In this document: in pieces, positions 23,556 to 31,749 of the stretch | Position numbering within the stretch: the stretch's first letter is position 1 | How the letters are laid out: each line of letters begins with the position of its first letter | Source of the DNA: Halothiobacillus sp. | GTDB lineage: Bacteria > Pseudomonadota > Gammaproteobacteria > Halothiobacillales > Halothiobacillaceae | Assembly (NCBI GenBank): GCA_016278265.1 | Contig: JADQCE010000022.1 | Span: 1-38,050, forward strand | Reading direction: 5' to 3' | DNA length: 38,050 nucleotides | Notes under the pieces: model-generated | What the model was told of the DNA's origin: nothing | The model's input: only the letters and a program-made list of their open reading frames with translations | Databases searched by the model: none | Made by a program: the position numbers and the translations under genes

Positions 23556-23846
23556 TCAGCCGCCTGATCCAAAGACCTTGAGCTTGATCGCGACGCCGGT
23601 GAGCAGCGCGAGCATCACGCCGGTGGTGATGACGTGCACGACGGTCTTCACGGCGGTGCGGCGCACGAGCCGGATGAAATCGAGCAGCACCCGCAGGTCG
23701 CGGATGTCGAACGCGGCTTCGTCGCCCTCGAGCCCGGCATTGGCGAGCGCGTGCCTGGCGCCCTTTTCGGCCGCGCGCGCCAGCATGGCCTCGAACTCGT
23801 CCTCGGGGATGCGGAGATGGCCGTCGTCGGTGCGGGGTGGTGTCAT
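23556..23846 (-). CDS. DUF6127-like phage membrane protein
   Basis: A 96-residue protein starting at 23846 (MTPPRTDDGHLRIPEDEFEAML). It has an amphipathic charged N-terminal half (ARAAEKGARHALANAGL; DIRDLRVLLDFIRLVRR) and one C-terminal membrane helix (VVHVITTGVMLALLTGVAI). I recognise this layout from DUF6127 proteins, which lie next to M15 endolysins in Rhodobacteraceae prophages. A holin-like or lysis accessory role is plausible but unproven. It is the only intact piece of the phage relic at 22607-23846. Confidence 0.6.
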   Translation of the reverse strand: MTPPRTDDGHLRIPEDEFEAMLARAAEKGARHALANAGLEGDEAAFDIRDLRVLLDFIRLVRRTAVKTVVHVITTGVMLALLTGVAIKLKVFGSGG

Positions 23847-23929
23847 GGCCGTCAAACCCTCACATTGATCAGGCAGCGCGCTATGGCATAGCCGACACGA
23901 CGCATGATGCGATGCGCGATTTGGTCCTG

Positions 23930-24190
23930 GCGTGTCAACGTGCATTCAAAAGTGGTCCGGGGTGATCATCTAAAAATGACCCATCCCGGAGGTGGCAAAG
24001 CCCACAGGTGAACGTCCCCCAAGTGGCAGGCTCGTCTGTGGGCTTTGCTTGCGGATCGTCAGGTTTTCTGGCGGGATTTGCTTTGGACAAAACGGTAGGA
24101 TGTGTTGCCAGTCATCGATGATGCTGCAATGGTGCGTGACCCACTCTGGCACATTGATGCCGTCGGGGGGCGGTCACATCATCAGAGCCC
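23930..24190. other. Insertion-sequence-derived junk between phage relic and catabolic cluster
   Basis: No gene is seen. The stretch holds strings such as TGCATTCAAAAGTGGTCC and AAAAATGACCC near 23940-23980 and TGGCACATTGATGCCGTCGGG near 24149-24169. The second recurs in altered form inside the 110-bp element at 14262-14371; the first resembles GCATGCAAAAGTGACCCAC at 37423-37441. These look like terminal regions of IS21-type elements, but I cannot name the element from memory with confidence. Confidence 0.35.
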
Positions 24191-24265
24191 AACGTATGTC
24201 CTCCATTTTCACTTCTGAAAGATTGACAGTTGCAAAACGAACGGTTCTTTTGGATATTATGATGG

Positions 24266-24278
24266 AACAAACGTTTTG
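24266..24278 (+). promoter_or_regulatory. Candidate operator AACAAACGTTTTG before the M81 peptidase gene
   Basis: This 13-mer lies 9 bp before the ATG of the first gene of the right-hand cluster and differs at one base from AACAAATGTTTTG at 29219-29231, before the second transcription unit. An RpiR-type regulator is encoded in the cluster (26091-26966) and is the natural candidate to bind it. Its near-dyad (CAAAYGTTTTG) suits a dimer. An A+T-rich region with TATTAT at 24255-24260 just upstream may be the -10 box. Confidence 0.5.
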
Positions 24279-24287
24279 GGAGTGGGA

Positions 24288-25790
24288 ATGCACATTGCGC
24301 TCGCAAGGTTCTGGCACGAGGCGAATTCCTTCGCCTCCGGCGTTGCGGACCTGAAAGCTTTCCGGTCGCGCGAATGGCTGCGAGGCGACGAGGTGCCGGA
24401 TGCCTTCCGTGGCACCGCGACCGAGATTGGCGGTGCGCTCGCCTGGGCGGACGAGCAGCCGGACGTGTCGCTTGCTTTCTCCCGCTGTGCTTCTGCGCCT
24501 CCGGGCGGACCTGTCGAACAGGATTTGATCGACCGGATCGTGCGGGAGATCGCCCGGGACTCCGTTTTCGATGACGCCGACGGCATCTATCTTTCCCTGC
24601 ACGGCTCTTCGCTGGGGACCGAACGGCTCGCGCCGGAGGAGGAGATTGCGACGCGACTGCGCGCCCGCTTTCCTGATCACCCCATCGTTGCGTCCTTTGA
24701 TATGCATGCCTGTCCGACCGAGGCGCTCGTGGCGGCGCTGAATGGCGCGACCGTCTATCGCAGCTACCCGCATGTGGACATGGCCGAGACCGCCCGCGCG
24801 GCACTCGATCTCTTGGCCGATTGCGTGACACGAGGGACGCGGCCGCAGGTCCTGATGCGAACCATCGGAAAGGTTCTGCCCAGCTTCGGGATGCGGACCG
24901 ATCCCGCTGCCCCGATGACCCGGATCGAGGACGCCGCCGCGGCACAGGCCGACACTGGAAAGGGGGTCCTTGCCGTCTATCCATTTGCCAGTTTTGCCTA
25001 TGCTGACACGCCGGCAGCGAATTCAGGGGTTCTGGTTACCCATTCTGGCCGTGACGCCGCCGCGGCCGTTGCCGCCGCCGGGTCCGTCTGCAACCTGATG
25101 AAGTCGCTGCAGGCAGAGTTTCGCCCCGACCTGCCCACGGCCGCCGATGTACTGACGGAGCGGCCCTGGGCCGACGGTGCGCGCGTCGCGGTGCTGGAGC
25201 CCTCGGACAATCCGCTGTCAGGCGGGGCTGGCGACACGCCCGCCCTGTTGCGGCAAGCGATAGAGGCGGACCTGCCGGAAGGCAGCGTCTTCGCCTTTTT
25301 CAATGACCCGGATCTGGTCGCCCGGTCGGCAGCCGCCGGGATCGGCACGCGCATGGATGTGGCGTTCGGCGGGCGGCTGGACGATCGCTTCGGCGCACCG
25401 GTGAAGGCGTCGGTCGAGGTCGAGAGGCTGACGGACGGCCGATTCAAGAACGCCGGCCCGATGGAAGCCGGCCGGCCGACGGACCTGGGGCCGACCGTCC
25501 TTCTGCGCGCCGGCCCGCTTCGGGTGATCGTGACCGCGTCCGCGCAATCACCGAACGACATCAACTACTTCGTCTTGCACGGGATCGACCTTCAGGAAGT
25601 GCCGGTCTTGTTCGCCAAGGCGAAGAATCATTTCATGGCCGCGCTTGGGCCTTGCTTCGACAGGGTCTTGCAGGTCGACACCCCGGGCCCGGCCATGGCC
25701 GATGCGAGCGCGCTACCCTTCCGTTACGTGCCGCGAGAGCGCTTCGAGCTGAACGAAGACTTCAATCCAAACCAACAGGAGGTATCATGA
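24288..25790 (+). CDS. M81-family metallopeptidase (MlrC-like)
   Basis: A 500-residue cytoplasmic zinc enzyme of the M81/MlrC family (DUF1485 plus MlrC C-terminal). The ATG at 24288 is chosen, with GGGAGTGGGA before it. Family motifs seen: MHIALARFWHEANSFASG at the N-terminus, DGIYLSLHGS, SFDMHACPTEAL and YPHVDMAETA (Asp and His residues are the likely zinc ligands), and a C-terminal domain with QSPNDINYFVLHGID. MlrC cleaves the linear peptide left from microcystin; most relatives act on unknown amide or peptide substrates and sit in amino-compound clusters. Its stop overlaps the start of a TRAP binding-protein remnant (ATGA), so the two were one operon. Inferred: hydrolyses an unusual amide bond in the imported compound. 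Confidence 0.85.
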   Translation: MHIALARFWHEANSFASGVADLKAFRSREWLRGDEVPDAFRGTATEIGGALAWADEQPDVSLAFSRCASAPPGGPVEQDLIDRIVREIARDSVFDDADGIYLSLHGSSLGTERLAPEEEIATRLRARFPDHPIVASFDMHACPTEALVAALNGATVYRSYPHVDMAETARAALDLLADCVTRGTRPQVLMRTIGKVLPSFGMRTDPAAPMTRIEDAAAAQADTGKGVLAVYPFASFAYADTPAANSGVLVTHSGRDAAAAVAAAGSVCNLMKSLQAEFRPDLPTAADVLTERPWADGARVAVLEPSDNPLSGGAGDTPALLRQAIEADLPEGSVFAFFNDPDLVARSAAAGIGTRMDVAFGGRLDDRFGAPVKASVEVERLTDGRFKNAGPMEAGRPTDLGPTVLLRAGPLRVIVTASAQSPNDINYFVLHGIDLQEVPVLFAKAKNHFMAALGPCFDRVLQVDTPGPAMADASALPFRYVPRERFELNEDFNPNQQEVS

Positions 25791-26088
25791 TTTCCATACG
25801 CAACATCCTCGTGGCGTCCTGCGCCATGTCGGCCCTTCCGGGATCAGCCTGATTCACGCAGGCTTTGTCACGACCAAGTTTCTGGAGATCGGGTTGATCA
25901 CACCGCCCGTAGGCCTCAACGTCTTCGTCATAAAGAATGTGATCGGGGATCTGATGTCAGCGGACCAGGTGTTCCGGGGCGTGCTCTGGTTCCTCGTGGC
26001 GGACCTCGTCACGAGGAACCTGTTGGTGGCATTCCCCGAGACCGTGCTCTGGCTGCCGGATCTGTTGAGCGGAGGAGGGGGGCAATAA
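25787..26088 (+). pseudogene. Scar of a TRAP transporter operon (dctP start fused to dctM end)
   Basis: From ATG at 25787 a signal-peptide-like start, MISIRNILVASCAMSALPG, reads until a stop at 25852. In another frame, from about 25840 to the stop at 26088, the translation GISLIHAGFVTTKFLEIGL then ITPPVGLNVFVIKNVIGDL is the conserved C-terminal end of DctM, the large TRAP permease. A binding-protein gene start has thus been joined to the last 82 codons of dctM, with loss of the rest of dctP, dctQ and most of dctM. It lies between the M81 gene (ATGA overlap) and the RpiR gene. The old uptake system of this cluster was deleted; the ABC importer at 30915-33964 may have taken its place. Confidence 0.75.
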
Positions 26089-26090
26089 GA

Positions 26091-26966
26091 ATGAGACTCG
26101 AGGAATTTCAGGAGAAGCTGGTCACTGCTCTGCCGGACATCCCGGCACAGGTGCAGCGCGGCGGGCGCTACGTGCTCGATCACCCGGACGATGTGGTGAT
26201 CTATTCCATGCGCGAGGTGGCAGAGCGCGCATCCGTTTCGCCGGCTACGCTGGTCAGGCTCGCCAATCTGCTGGGCTTCGGGAAATGGTCCGAGATCCGG
26301 ATGATCCATTCCGAAAGCCTGCGTTCTTCCCCGGCGGCCTATCTGGAACGGGCGCGCGACGTGGTCGGCAGCGCCGGCCGCGATCTGGTGCAGGAGACAT
26401 TCGTTTCGCATCAGGCCAACCTGTCGCATACCGCAGCGGTGAACGGCTCTGCTGCGATCCGCGATGCGGCCGAAAGCCTGGCGCGGGCAGAGCGGATCCT
26501 CGTCTCTGCCTTCATGAGTTGCCGCGCGCCGGGGCACACCTTCGTCTACCTGTGCCGGATGCTTCGCGACGGCGTTATCTTCCTCGACACCGAGACACTG
26601 CCGGCCGAATTGCTGTCGCTGCGCGAGAACGACGTGGTGCTGTCGATCAACTTCCAGCCCTACAGCCGCGAAATCCTTCAGGTGGCAGATGGGGTCCGTC
26701 GGTCCGGCGCCGGTCTGGTCTGCCTGTCCGACAGTCGCGCGTCGCCGCTGACGCCCCTCGCCGATCATGTTCTGCTGTTTGGCCCCAACGGCCCGTCGTT
26801 CTTTCCCTCGATAACCGCCGTAACCGCGCTTGTGGAAAGCCTGTTGGCGGCAATGCTGGCCATCCTGGGCGAAGAGGCGAAGGACCGGATCGGCACCATC
26901 GAACAAGAACTTTATCGCAACGGGATCTACACGTCGCCACAACAACCGAAGAAGGGATCTGGATGA
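26091..26966 (+). CDS. MurR/RpiR-family transcriptional regulator (HTH-SIS)
   Basis: A 291-residue regulator with GGAGGAGG upstream. The N-terminal HTH_6 domain (about 1-80) contains SMREVAERASVSPATLVRLANLLG and WSEIRMIHSE, typical of RpiR. Residues about 125-265 form a SIS sugar/amino-compound-binding fold (AERILVSAFMSCRAPGHTFVYL..; NDVVLSINFQPYSREILQVAD). It overlaps the aminotransferase gene by ATGA and is part of the cluster it probably controls, with AACAAAYGTTTTG sites before 24288 and 29264 as candidate targets. The ligand may be a pathway intermediate; family members bind sugar phosphates as well as other metabolites. Confidence 0.87.
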   Translation: MRLEEFQEKLVTALPDIPAQVQRGGRYVLDHPDDVVIYSMREVAERASVSPATLVRLANLLGFGKWSEIRMIHSESLRSSPAAYLERARDVVGSAGRDLVQETFVSHQANLSHTAAVNGSAAIRDAAESLARAERILVSAFMSCRAPGHTFVYLCRMLRDGVIFLDTETLPAELLSLRENDVVLSINFQPYSREILQVADGVRRSGAGLVCLSDSRASPLTPLADHVLLFGPNGPSFFPSITAVTALVESLLAAMLAILGEEAKDRIGTIEQELYRNGIYTSPQQPKKGSG

Positions 26967-28303
26967 GTCACGTCTTTCATCGCGGAGGGGGCACTGCGCC
27001 GCCGATTGCCGTCAGCGCCTCTGGAATGCGGATTGTCGATAAGGCGGGACAGAGCTTTCTGGATGCCAGCGGCGGCGCAGCGGTGTCTTGCATCGGCCAT
27101 GGCGAGCCGCGCGTCGTCGAAGCGATCCGCGCCCAAGCGGCCCAGCTGGACTATGTCCACAGTAGCGTCTTCACCAGCGCTCCCGCCGAGGCTCTGGCCG
27201 AGCGCATCTGCACCTCGACACCGCTTCCGATCGAAAAGGTCTATCTGGTCGGGAGCGGATCGGAAGCCGTCGAAACGGCGGTGAAAATGGCCCGCAGCTA
27301 CCATCTGGCTCGTGGCGAAGCGGGCCGGCACCATGTGATCGCCCGGCGGCAAAGCTACCACGGCAACACCCTTGGCGCGCTCGCCCGCGGCGGCAGCGAA
27401 GCGCGGCGCCAGCCGTATCTGCCCATGATGACTGAGACGCCGCGCGCGGCGCCCTGCTTTGCCTTCCACGAAAAGTCAACAGATGAGAGCGAGGAAGACT
27501 ACGCCCTTCGCGCCGCCGACACGCTGGAGGCCGAGATTCTGCGCCTCGGTCCTGAAACGGTGTCGGCCTTCCTGGCCGAGACCGTGGTGGGTGCGACGAC
27601 CGGTGCCGTTCCACCGAGCCCCGGCTACTTTGCCCGCATCCGCGAGATATGCAACCGCTACGGCGTACTTCTGATCCTCGACGAGGTCATGTGCGGCACC
27701 TGGCGGACCGGATCGTTTCTCGCCTGCGAAATGGAATGCATTTGCCCCGACATCGTCACCCTCGCCAAGGGTCTCGGGGGTGGTTACCAGCCGATTGGAG
27801 CGGCAGTTTGCACGGGCGAGATCCACGATGCTTTCGCCGAAGGGACGCACGGTTTTGTCCATGGACACACCTACATGGCCCATCCCATCGCCTGCGCCGC
27901 GGCGCTCGCCGTTCAGGACGTGATCGCGGCGGACGGGTTGGCTGAAATGGTTAACACCGCGGGCCCGAAACTGCGGCAGACTCTTGAGGCGCGCTTCGGG
28001 AACACGGCCGAGGTGGCCGACGTGCGGGGACGGGGGCTGCTCCAAGCGATCGAGCTCCTGGAAGATCCGTCGCGGAAGGCTCCCTTCGCCTCGACTCTTA
28101 ACATTTCCGGTCGGATCGAAGAGGCGTGCCGGAAACACGGGCTGCTGGTCTACCCGGGCCGAGGAACCGTGGACGGACAGCGTGGGGATCACATTTTACT
28201 CGCGCCGCCCTACAACGTGACGGTCGCCGAGGTGGCCGAAATTGTCGATCGCCTCGGCCGCGCGGTCGACGAGACCTTGTACGCTCTCAGATCCAACGAC
28301 TGA
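26963..28303 (+). CDS. Class III (omega) aminotransferase
   Basis: A 446-residue PLP enzyme starting at 26963 by ATGA overlap with the regulator gene. Seen: N-terminal DASGGAAVSCIGHGEP, GSGSEAVETAVKMAR for PLP phosphate binding, ILDEVMCGTWRTG with the PLP-pyridine Asp, and LAKGLGGGYQPIGA with Schiff-base K269. This fits class III aminotransferases of amines or beta/omega-amino acids (beta-alanine, GABA, ornithine, diaminobutyrate types). The next gene encodes a beta-keto acid cleavage enzyme, so a beta-amino acid donor giving a beta-keto acid is an attractive guess. No signal peptide; cytoplasmic. Confidence 0.9.
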   Translation: MSHVFHRGGGTAPPIAVSASGMRIVDKAGQSFLDASGGAAVSCIGHGEPRVVEAIRAQAAQLDYVHSSVFTSAPAEALAERICTSTPLPIEKVYLVGSGSEAVETAVKMARSYHLARGEAGRHHVIARRQSYHGNTLGALARGGSEARRQPYLPMMTETPRAAPCFAFHEKSTDESEEDYALRAADTLEAEILRLGPETVSAFLAETVVGATTGAVPPSPGYFARIREICNRYGVLLILDEVMCGTWRTGSFLACEMECICPDIVTLAKGLGGGYQPIGAAVCTGEIHDAFAEGTHGFVHGHTYMAHPIACAAALAVQDVIAADGLAEMVNTAGPKLRQTLEARFGNTAEVADVRGRGLLQAIELLEDPSRKAPFASTLNISGRIEEACRKHGLLVYPGRGTVDGQRGDHILLAPPYNVTVAEVAEIVDRLGRAVDETLYALRSND

Positions 28304-28318
28304 CAGGAATAATTACCA

Positions 28319-29149
28319 ATGAATCGACCCTGCATTCTTTGTGTAGCCATCACGGGATCCCTGCCGCAGAAGTCGGACAACCCGGCGGTACCGATCACCG
28401 TCGCGGAACAGATCGAAAGCACGCATGCGGCTTACGAGGCAGGCGCCGCGATTTGCCATGCTCATGTCCGAAATGACGACGGAAGCCCGTCATCGGACCC
28501 CGAAAAATTTGCGCGCCTGAAAGAGGGTCTGCGAAAACACTGCCCGGGCATGATCATCCAGTTTTCCACCGGTGGTCGCTCGGGCGCGGGGCGGGCGCGC
28601 GGCGCCATGTTGCCCTTGCGGCCAGACATGGCCTCGCTTTCCGTGGGGTCCAACAACTTCCCGACACGGGTGTACGAGAATCCACCGGATCTGGTCGACT
28701 GGCTTGTGGGCGAGATGACGGAATACGACATCACGCCCGAGGTCGAGGCCTTCGATCTTTCGCACATTCTGCAGGCGATCCGAATGCACGAGGAAGGTCG
28801 CCTACCCGGACGTCTTTACGTGCAGTTCGTCATGGGGGTGAAGAATGCCATGCCGGCTGACCGCGAGATATTTGACTTCTATGTTCGGACTATGCGCCGC
28901 CGGGCGCCTCAGGCAGAATGGTGCGCCGCGGGTATCGGCCCGAACCAGATCATGCTGAACGAGTGGGCAATCGCCGCTGGCGGCCACACCCGCACGGGAT
29001 TGGAGGACAATGTTCGGCTCGATCGATACACACTCGCGCCCTCGAACGCCGCTCTTATCCGCCGCGCTGCCGAGCTGTGCGAGAAATACGGGCGCGCCGT
29101 GGCGAGCCCGGCGAAGGCCCGCGAGATGCTGGGCCTCAGCCCCAACTGA
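28319..29149 (+). CDS. Beta-keto acid cleavage enzyme (BKACE, DUF849)
   Basis: A 276-residue zinc-dependent enzyme that condenses a beta-keto acid with acetyl-CoA to give acetoacetate and a new acyl-CoA. Seen: HAHVR with zinc ligands His47 and His49, and GLEDN with Glu229 (zinc) and Asp230, matching Kce (3-keto-5-aminohexanoate cleavage enzyme) in position and length. It lies 15 bp after the aminotransferase gene. BKACE members act on many beta-keto acids, including dehydrocarnitine and beta-keto-aminohexanoate; the substrate here is not known, but the neighbouring class III aminotransferase suggests a beta-keto acid formed from an amino compound. The last gene of the first transcription unit, or read through to 29264. 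Confidence 0.9.
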   Translation: MNRPCILCVAITGSLPQKSDNPAVPITVAEQIESTHAAYEAGAAICHAHVRNDDGSPSSDPEKFARLKEGLRKHCPGMIIQFSTGGRSGAGRARGAMLPLRPDMASLSVGSNNFPTRVYENPPDLVDWLVGEMTEYDITPEVEAFDLSHILQAIRMHEEGRLPGRLYVQFVMGVKNAMPADREIFDFYVRTMRRRAPQAEWCAAGIGPNQIMLNEWAIAAGGHTRTGLEDNVRLDRYTLAPSNAALIRRAAELCEKYGRAVASPAKAREMLGLSPN

Positions 29150-29218
29150 GTGAAATGCCGAAAGTCCACATGGATCGGAACATGAAAAAAACCTTTGCAT
29201 TTTGTTGGCATGTCATGA

Positions 29219-29231
29219 AACAAATGTTTTG
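29219..29231 (+). promoter_or_regulatory. Candidate operator AACAAATGTTTTG before the FAD oxidoreductase gene
   Basis: One mismatch from the site at 24266-24278. It lies 32 bp before the ATG at 29264, within a 114-bp gap that is locally A+T-rich (AAAAAAACCTTTGCATTTTG upstream of it), where a promoter is expected. It therefore looks like a second regulated promoter of the cluster. Confidence 0.5.
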
Positions 29232-29263
29232 CAGAGATTGAAGCCAGAGAAAAGGGCCCTCGC

Positions 29264-30889
29264 ATGACGGTAACCGACGCAGCCACAACGGCACCCTTCG
29301 ACGCCGTCCTTATCGGTGGCGGGCACAATGCGTTGGTTACGGCTGGGTACCTTGCCCGCGCCGGGCTGAAGGTTGCCGTCGCCGAGGCACGCCATGTCGT
29401 TGGCGGTGCCTGCGTGACAGAGGAGTTCTGGCCGGGTTTCCACAATTCGTCATGCTCCTACCTTGTTGGGCTTCTCGCGCCCGAGGTGATCCGGGACCTG
29501 GACCTCCCGCGCCACGGGTTGCGCATATTGGAGCGCGACGGCGGTGTCATGTCGGCCCTGCCCGGCGGCGGGGCGCTGGAACTGACGGCCGACGCGCAGG
29601 CTACCCGCCGCAGCATCGAACAATTTAGCCGGGCCGACGCGGGCGAATACGAGCGTCTGAGTGCTGATCTCGACGTGGTGTCCGATACCGTGCGCCGTCT
29701 GGTGCGCGTCATCCCGCCAGAGATCGACGCCGGCCTGTCGGGAATACCCGCGGCCCTGCGCACGGCCCGCGCGCTGCGGAGCCTGCCGCGTCGGCTGCGC
29801 CCGCTTCTTAACGAGCTTATGTTTAACAGCCTTGGCGGCTTTCTCGACGCACGATTTGAAAGCGACGCCTTCAAGGGGCTCTACGGGGTGAAAGGCTTGG
29901 TGGGCAACATGGTCTCGACGCGCAGCAGCGGGTCGGCCTACGTGCTGCTGCACCACGTCTTCGGCGAGGTCAACGGAAAGCGCGGAAAGTGGGGCCAGCC
30001 GCTGGGCGGGATGGGTGCAATCACGCAGGCCATGCGTAACCATCTGGAAAGCCGGGGTGGCGCCGTACTGACCGGACGAGCGGTGCGCGAGGTTCTGGTC
30101 GAAAAGGGCCGCGCGAAGGGCGTGGTGCTGTCGGACGGTGCGCGCCTCGACGCCCGCCTTGTCATATCGGGCGTGACGCCCAAGCTCCTCTTCGAGCGCC
30201 TGCTTGACCCGAACTGGGTGCCGGACGAGGTCGCGCGCCGGATTCGCGGCTGGCGCTGCCGGTCGGGTACGTTCCGCATGAATGTTGCCATATCCGAGCT
30301 GCCCGACTTCGTCGCGCGCCCTGGCACCCAGCTGCAGAGGCACCACAACGGCACTGTCTATGTTGCGCCTTCGCTCGACTATCTCGACGCGGCGCACGAC
30401 GACGCTCGCCATCGTGGCTATGCGCGCAAGCCCATCGTTTCGGTGATGATCCCCACGGTTCTCGACGACACGCTGGCGCCGGAGGGGACGCATATCGCGT
30501 CGCTCTTTTGCCAGCACTTCAACAACGAACTTCCCGGCGACGAAAGCTGGGACACCCTGCGCGACACAGCTGCCGAGCGAGTGATCGACACCGTGACCGA
30601 GGTGGCGCCGAACTTCCGACGCTCGGTCATCGGGTACAAGGCATTGTCGCCGCTGGACCTGGAGCGTGAATATGGTTTGACAGGGGGCGACATCTTCCAC
30701 GGCGAAATGCATCTCGATCAACTCTTCTCGATGCGGCCCGGGCCCGGGATGGCCGGACACCGGACCCCCGTGAAAGGGCTCTATCAATGTGCGTCGGGCA
30801 CGCACCCTGGCGGCGGGGTGACCGGCCTGCCGGGAATGAACGCCGCGCGGGTGATCCTGAACGATCTCAGATGGCGGCGCGTCGCATGA
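29264..30889 (+). CDS. CrtI/PYROXD2-like FAD-dependent oxidoreductase
   Basis: A 541-residue flavoprotein of the phytoene-desaturase-like superfamily (COG1233). The N-terminal dinucleotide fold is VLIGGGHNALVTAGYLARAG followed by AEARHVVGGACVTEE; a C-terminal FAD-binding signature is GLYQCASGTHPGGGVTGLPG. There is no carotenoid gene near, so carotenoid synthesis is unlikely. Related proteins in amino-compound clusters oxidise amines or alcohols, or are of unknown role. It probably forms one operon with the ABC importer genes 26 bp downstream. Inferred: an oxidation step, perhaps of an amine or hydroxyl group of the imported compound. Confidence 0.82.
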   Translation: MTVTDAATTAPFDAVLIGGGHNALVTAGYLARAGLKVAVAEARHVVGGACVTEEFWPGFHNSSCSYLVGLLAPEVIRDLDLPRHGLRILERDGGVMSALPGGGALELTADAQATRRSIEQFSRADAGEYERLSADLDVVSDTVRRLVRVIPPEIDAGLSGIPAALRTARALRSLPRRLRPLLNELMFNSLGGFLDARFESDAFKGLYGVKGLVGNMVSTRSSGSAYVLLHHVFGEVNGKRGKWGQPLGGMGAITQAMRNHLESRGGAVLTGRAVREVLVEKGRAKGVVLSDGARLDARLVISGVTPKLLFERLLDPNWVPDEVARRIRGWRCRSGTFRMNVAISELPDFVARPGTQLQRHHNGTVYVAPSLDYLDAAHDDARHRGYARKPIVSVMIPTVLDDTLAPEGTHIASLFCQHFNNELPGDESWDTLRDTAAERVIDTVTEVAPNFRRSVIGYKALSPLDLEREYGLTGGDIFHGEMHLDQLFSMRPGPGMAGHRTPVKGLYQCASGTHPGGGVTGLPGMNAARVILNDLRWRRVA

Positions 30890-30914
30890 CGAGGCAGGAG
30901 GGTAGGGAGAGACC

Positions 30915-31700
30915 ATGACCGCGAGTCTGACGAACGGCGCCCAGCCGGCACTGGAGGTGCGAGCACTGGAAAAGAGCTTCGGCAATCTCAAGGTGCTGCG
31001 CGGCATCGACCTGACCGCGGGACGCGGTGACGTCGTCTCGATTATCGGCGCCTCGGGATCGGGGAAGTCCACCTTCCTGCGCTGCATCAACCTTCTGGAG
31101 CGCCCGAGCGCAGGCACCATCCGCGTCGCGGGCGAGGAGATCAGGCTGCGCAAGTCGCGCAATGGCGGTCTGGAGGCGACCGACCGGCGTCAGTTGCAGC
31201 GCATCCGCTCCGAACTGGGCATGGTTTTCCAGAACTTCAATCTGTGGTCTCACTTCACCATCCTGCGCAATCTGACCGAGGGCCCCCAACGCGTGCAGGG
31301 GATCAGCTTTGCCGAGGCGCGCGACCGTGCCGAAGCGCTGCTAGAAAAAGTGGGTCTCAGCGACAAGCGCGATGCCTATCCCGCCCAGTTGTCGGGGGGG
31401 CAGCAGCAACGTGCCGCCATTGCGCGGGCCCTGGCGATGGAACCGCAGGCCCTGCTTTTCGACGAGCCGACCTCGGCGCTCGATCCCGAGCTCGTCGGTG
31501 AGGTGCTGCGCGTGATGCAGATGCTGGCCGACGAGGGGCGCACGATGATCGTCGTCACCCATGAAATGCGCTTCGCGCGCGACGTATCCGACAAGGTCAT
31601 GTTCTTTCACGAGGGCCTCGTCGAGGAAGAGGGGTCGCCTGCAAAGGTGTTCGACAACCCCGAATCTGAGAGGTGCCGTCAGTTTCTTTCCAGAATCTGA
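30915..31700 (+). CDS. Basic/polar amino acid ABC transporter ATP-binding protein (HisP-like)
   Basis: A 261-residue ATPase. Walker A GASGSGKST (45-53), a HisP-type insertion (EEIRLRKSRNGGLEATDRRQL), Q-loop VFQNFNLWSHFTIL, signature LSGGQQQR, Walker B LLFDEPTSALD and VTHEM are visible. Match in length (about 258) and inserts to HisP, AotP and OccP points to a lysine/arginine/ornithine/histidine/opine-type importer. It lies 26 bp after the oxidoreductase gene and 49 bp before the binding-protein gene. Confidence 0.92.
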   Translation: MTASLTNGAQPALEVRALEKSFGNLKVLRGIDLTAGRGDVVSIIGASGSGKSTFLRCINLLERPSAGTIRVAGEEIRLRKSRNGGLEATDRRQLQRIRSELGMVFQNFNLWSHFTILRNLTEGPQRVQGISFAEARDRAEALLEKVGLSDKRDAYPAQLSGGQQQRAAIARALAMEPQALLFDEPTSALDPELVGEVLRVMQMLADEGRTMIVVTHEMRFARDVSDKVMFFHEGLVEEEGSPAKVFDNPESERCRQFLSRI

Positions 31701-31749
31701 TGGCGCCAAAAAAAACGAAAAACCAGAGACCAACCAAGGAGGAAAACAC

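Noticed and set aside
25854-26945. 363-codon minus-strand frame
   Set aside because: Antisense to the RpiR regulator and the dctM remnant; Arg/Gln/His-rich, no domain.
26285-26962. Upstream extension of the aminotransferase frame
   Set aside because: Overlaps the RpiR gene for its whole length; the ATG at 26963 with ATGA overlap begins the true family homology.
29264-30889. Carotenoid biosynthesis gene crtI
   Set aside because: Belongs to the wider CrtI-like superfamily, but there are no other carotenoid genes and the context is amino-compound catabolism.
29450-31162. 570-codon minus-strand frame
   Set aside because: Antisense to the flavoenzyme and the ATPase gene, both of which show clear family motifs.
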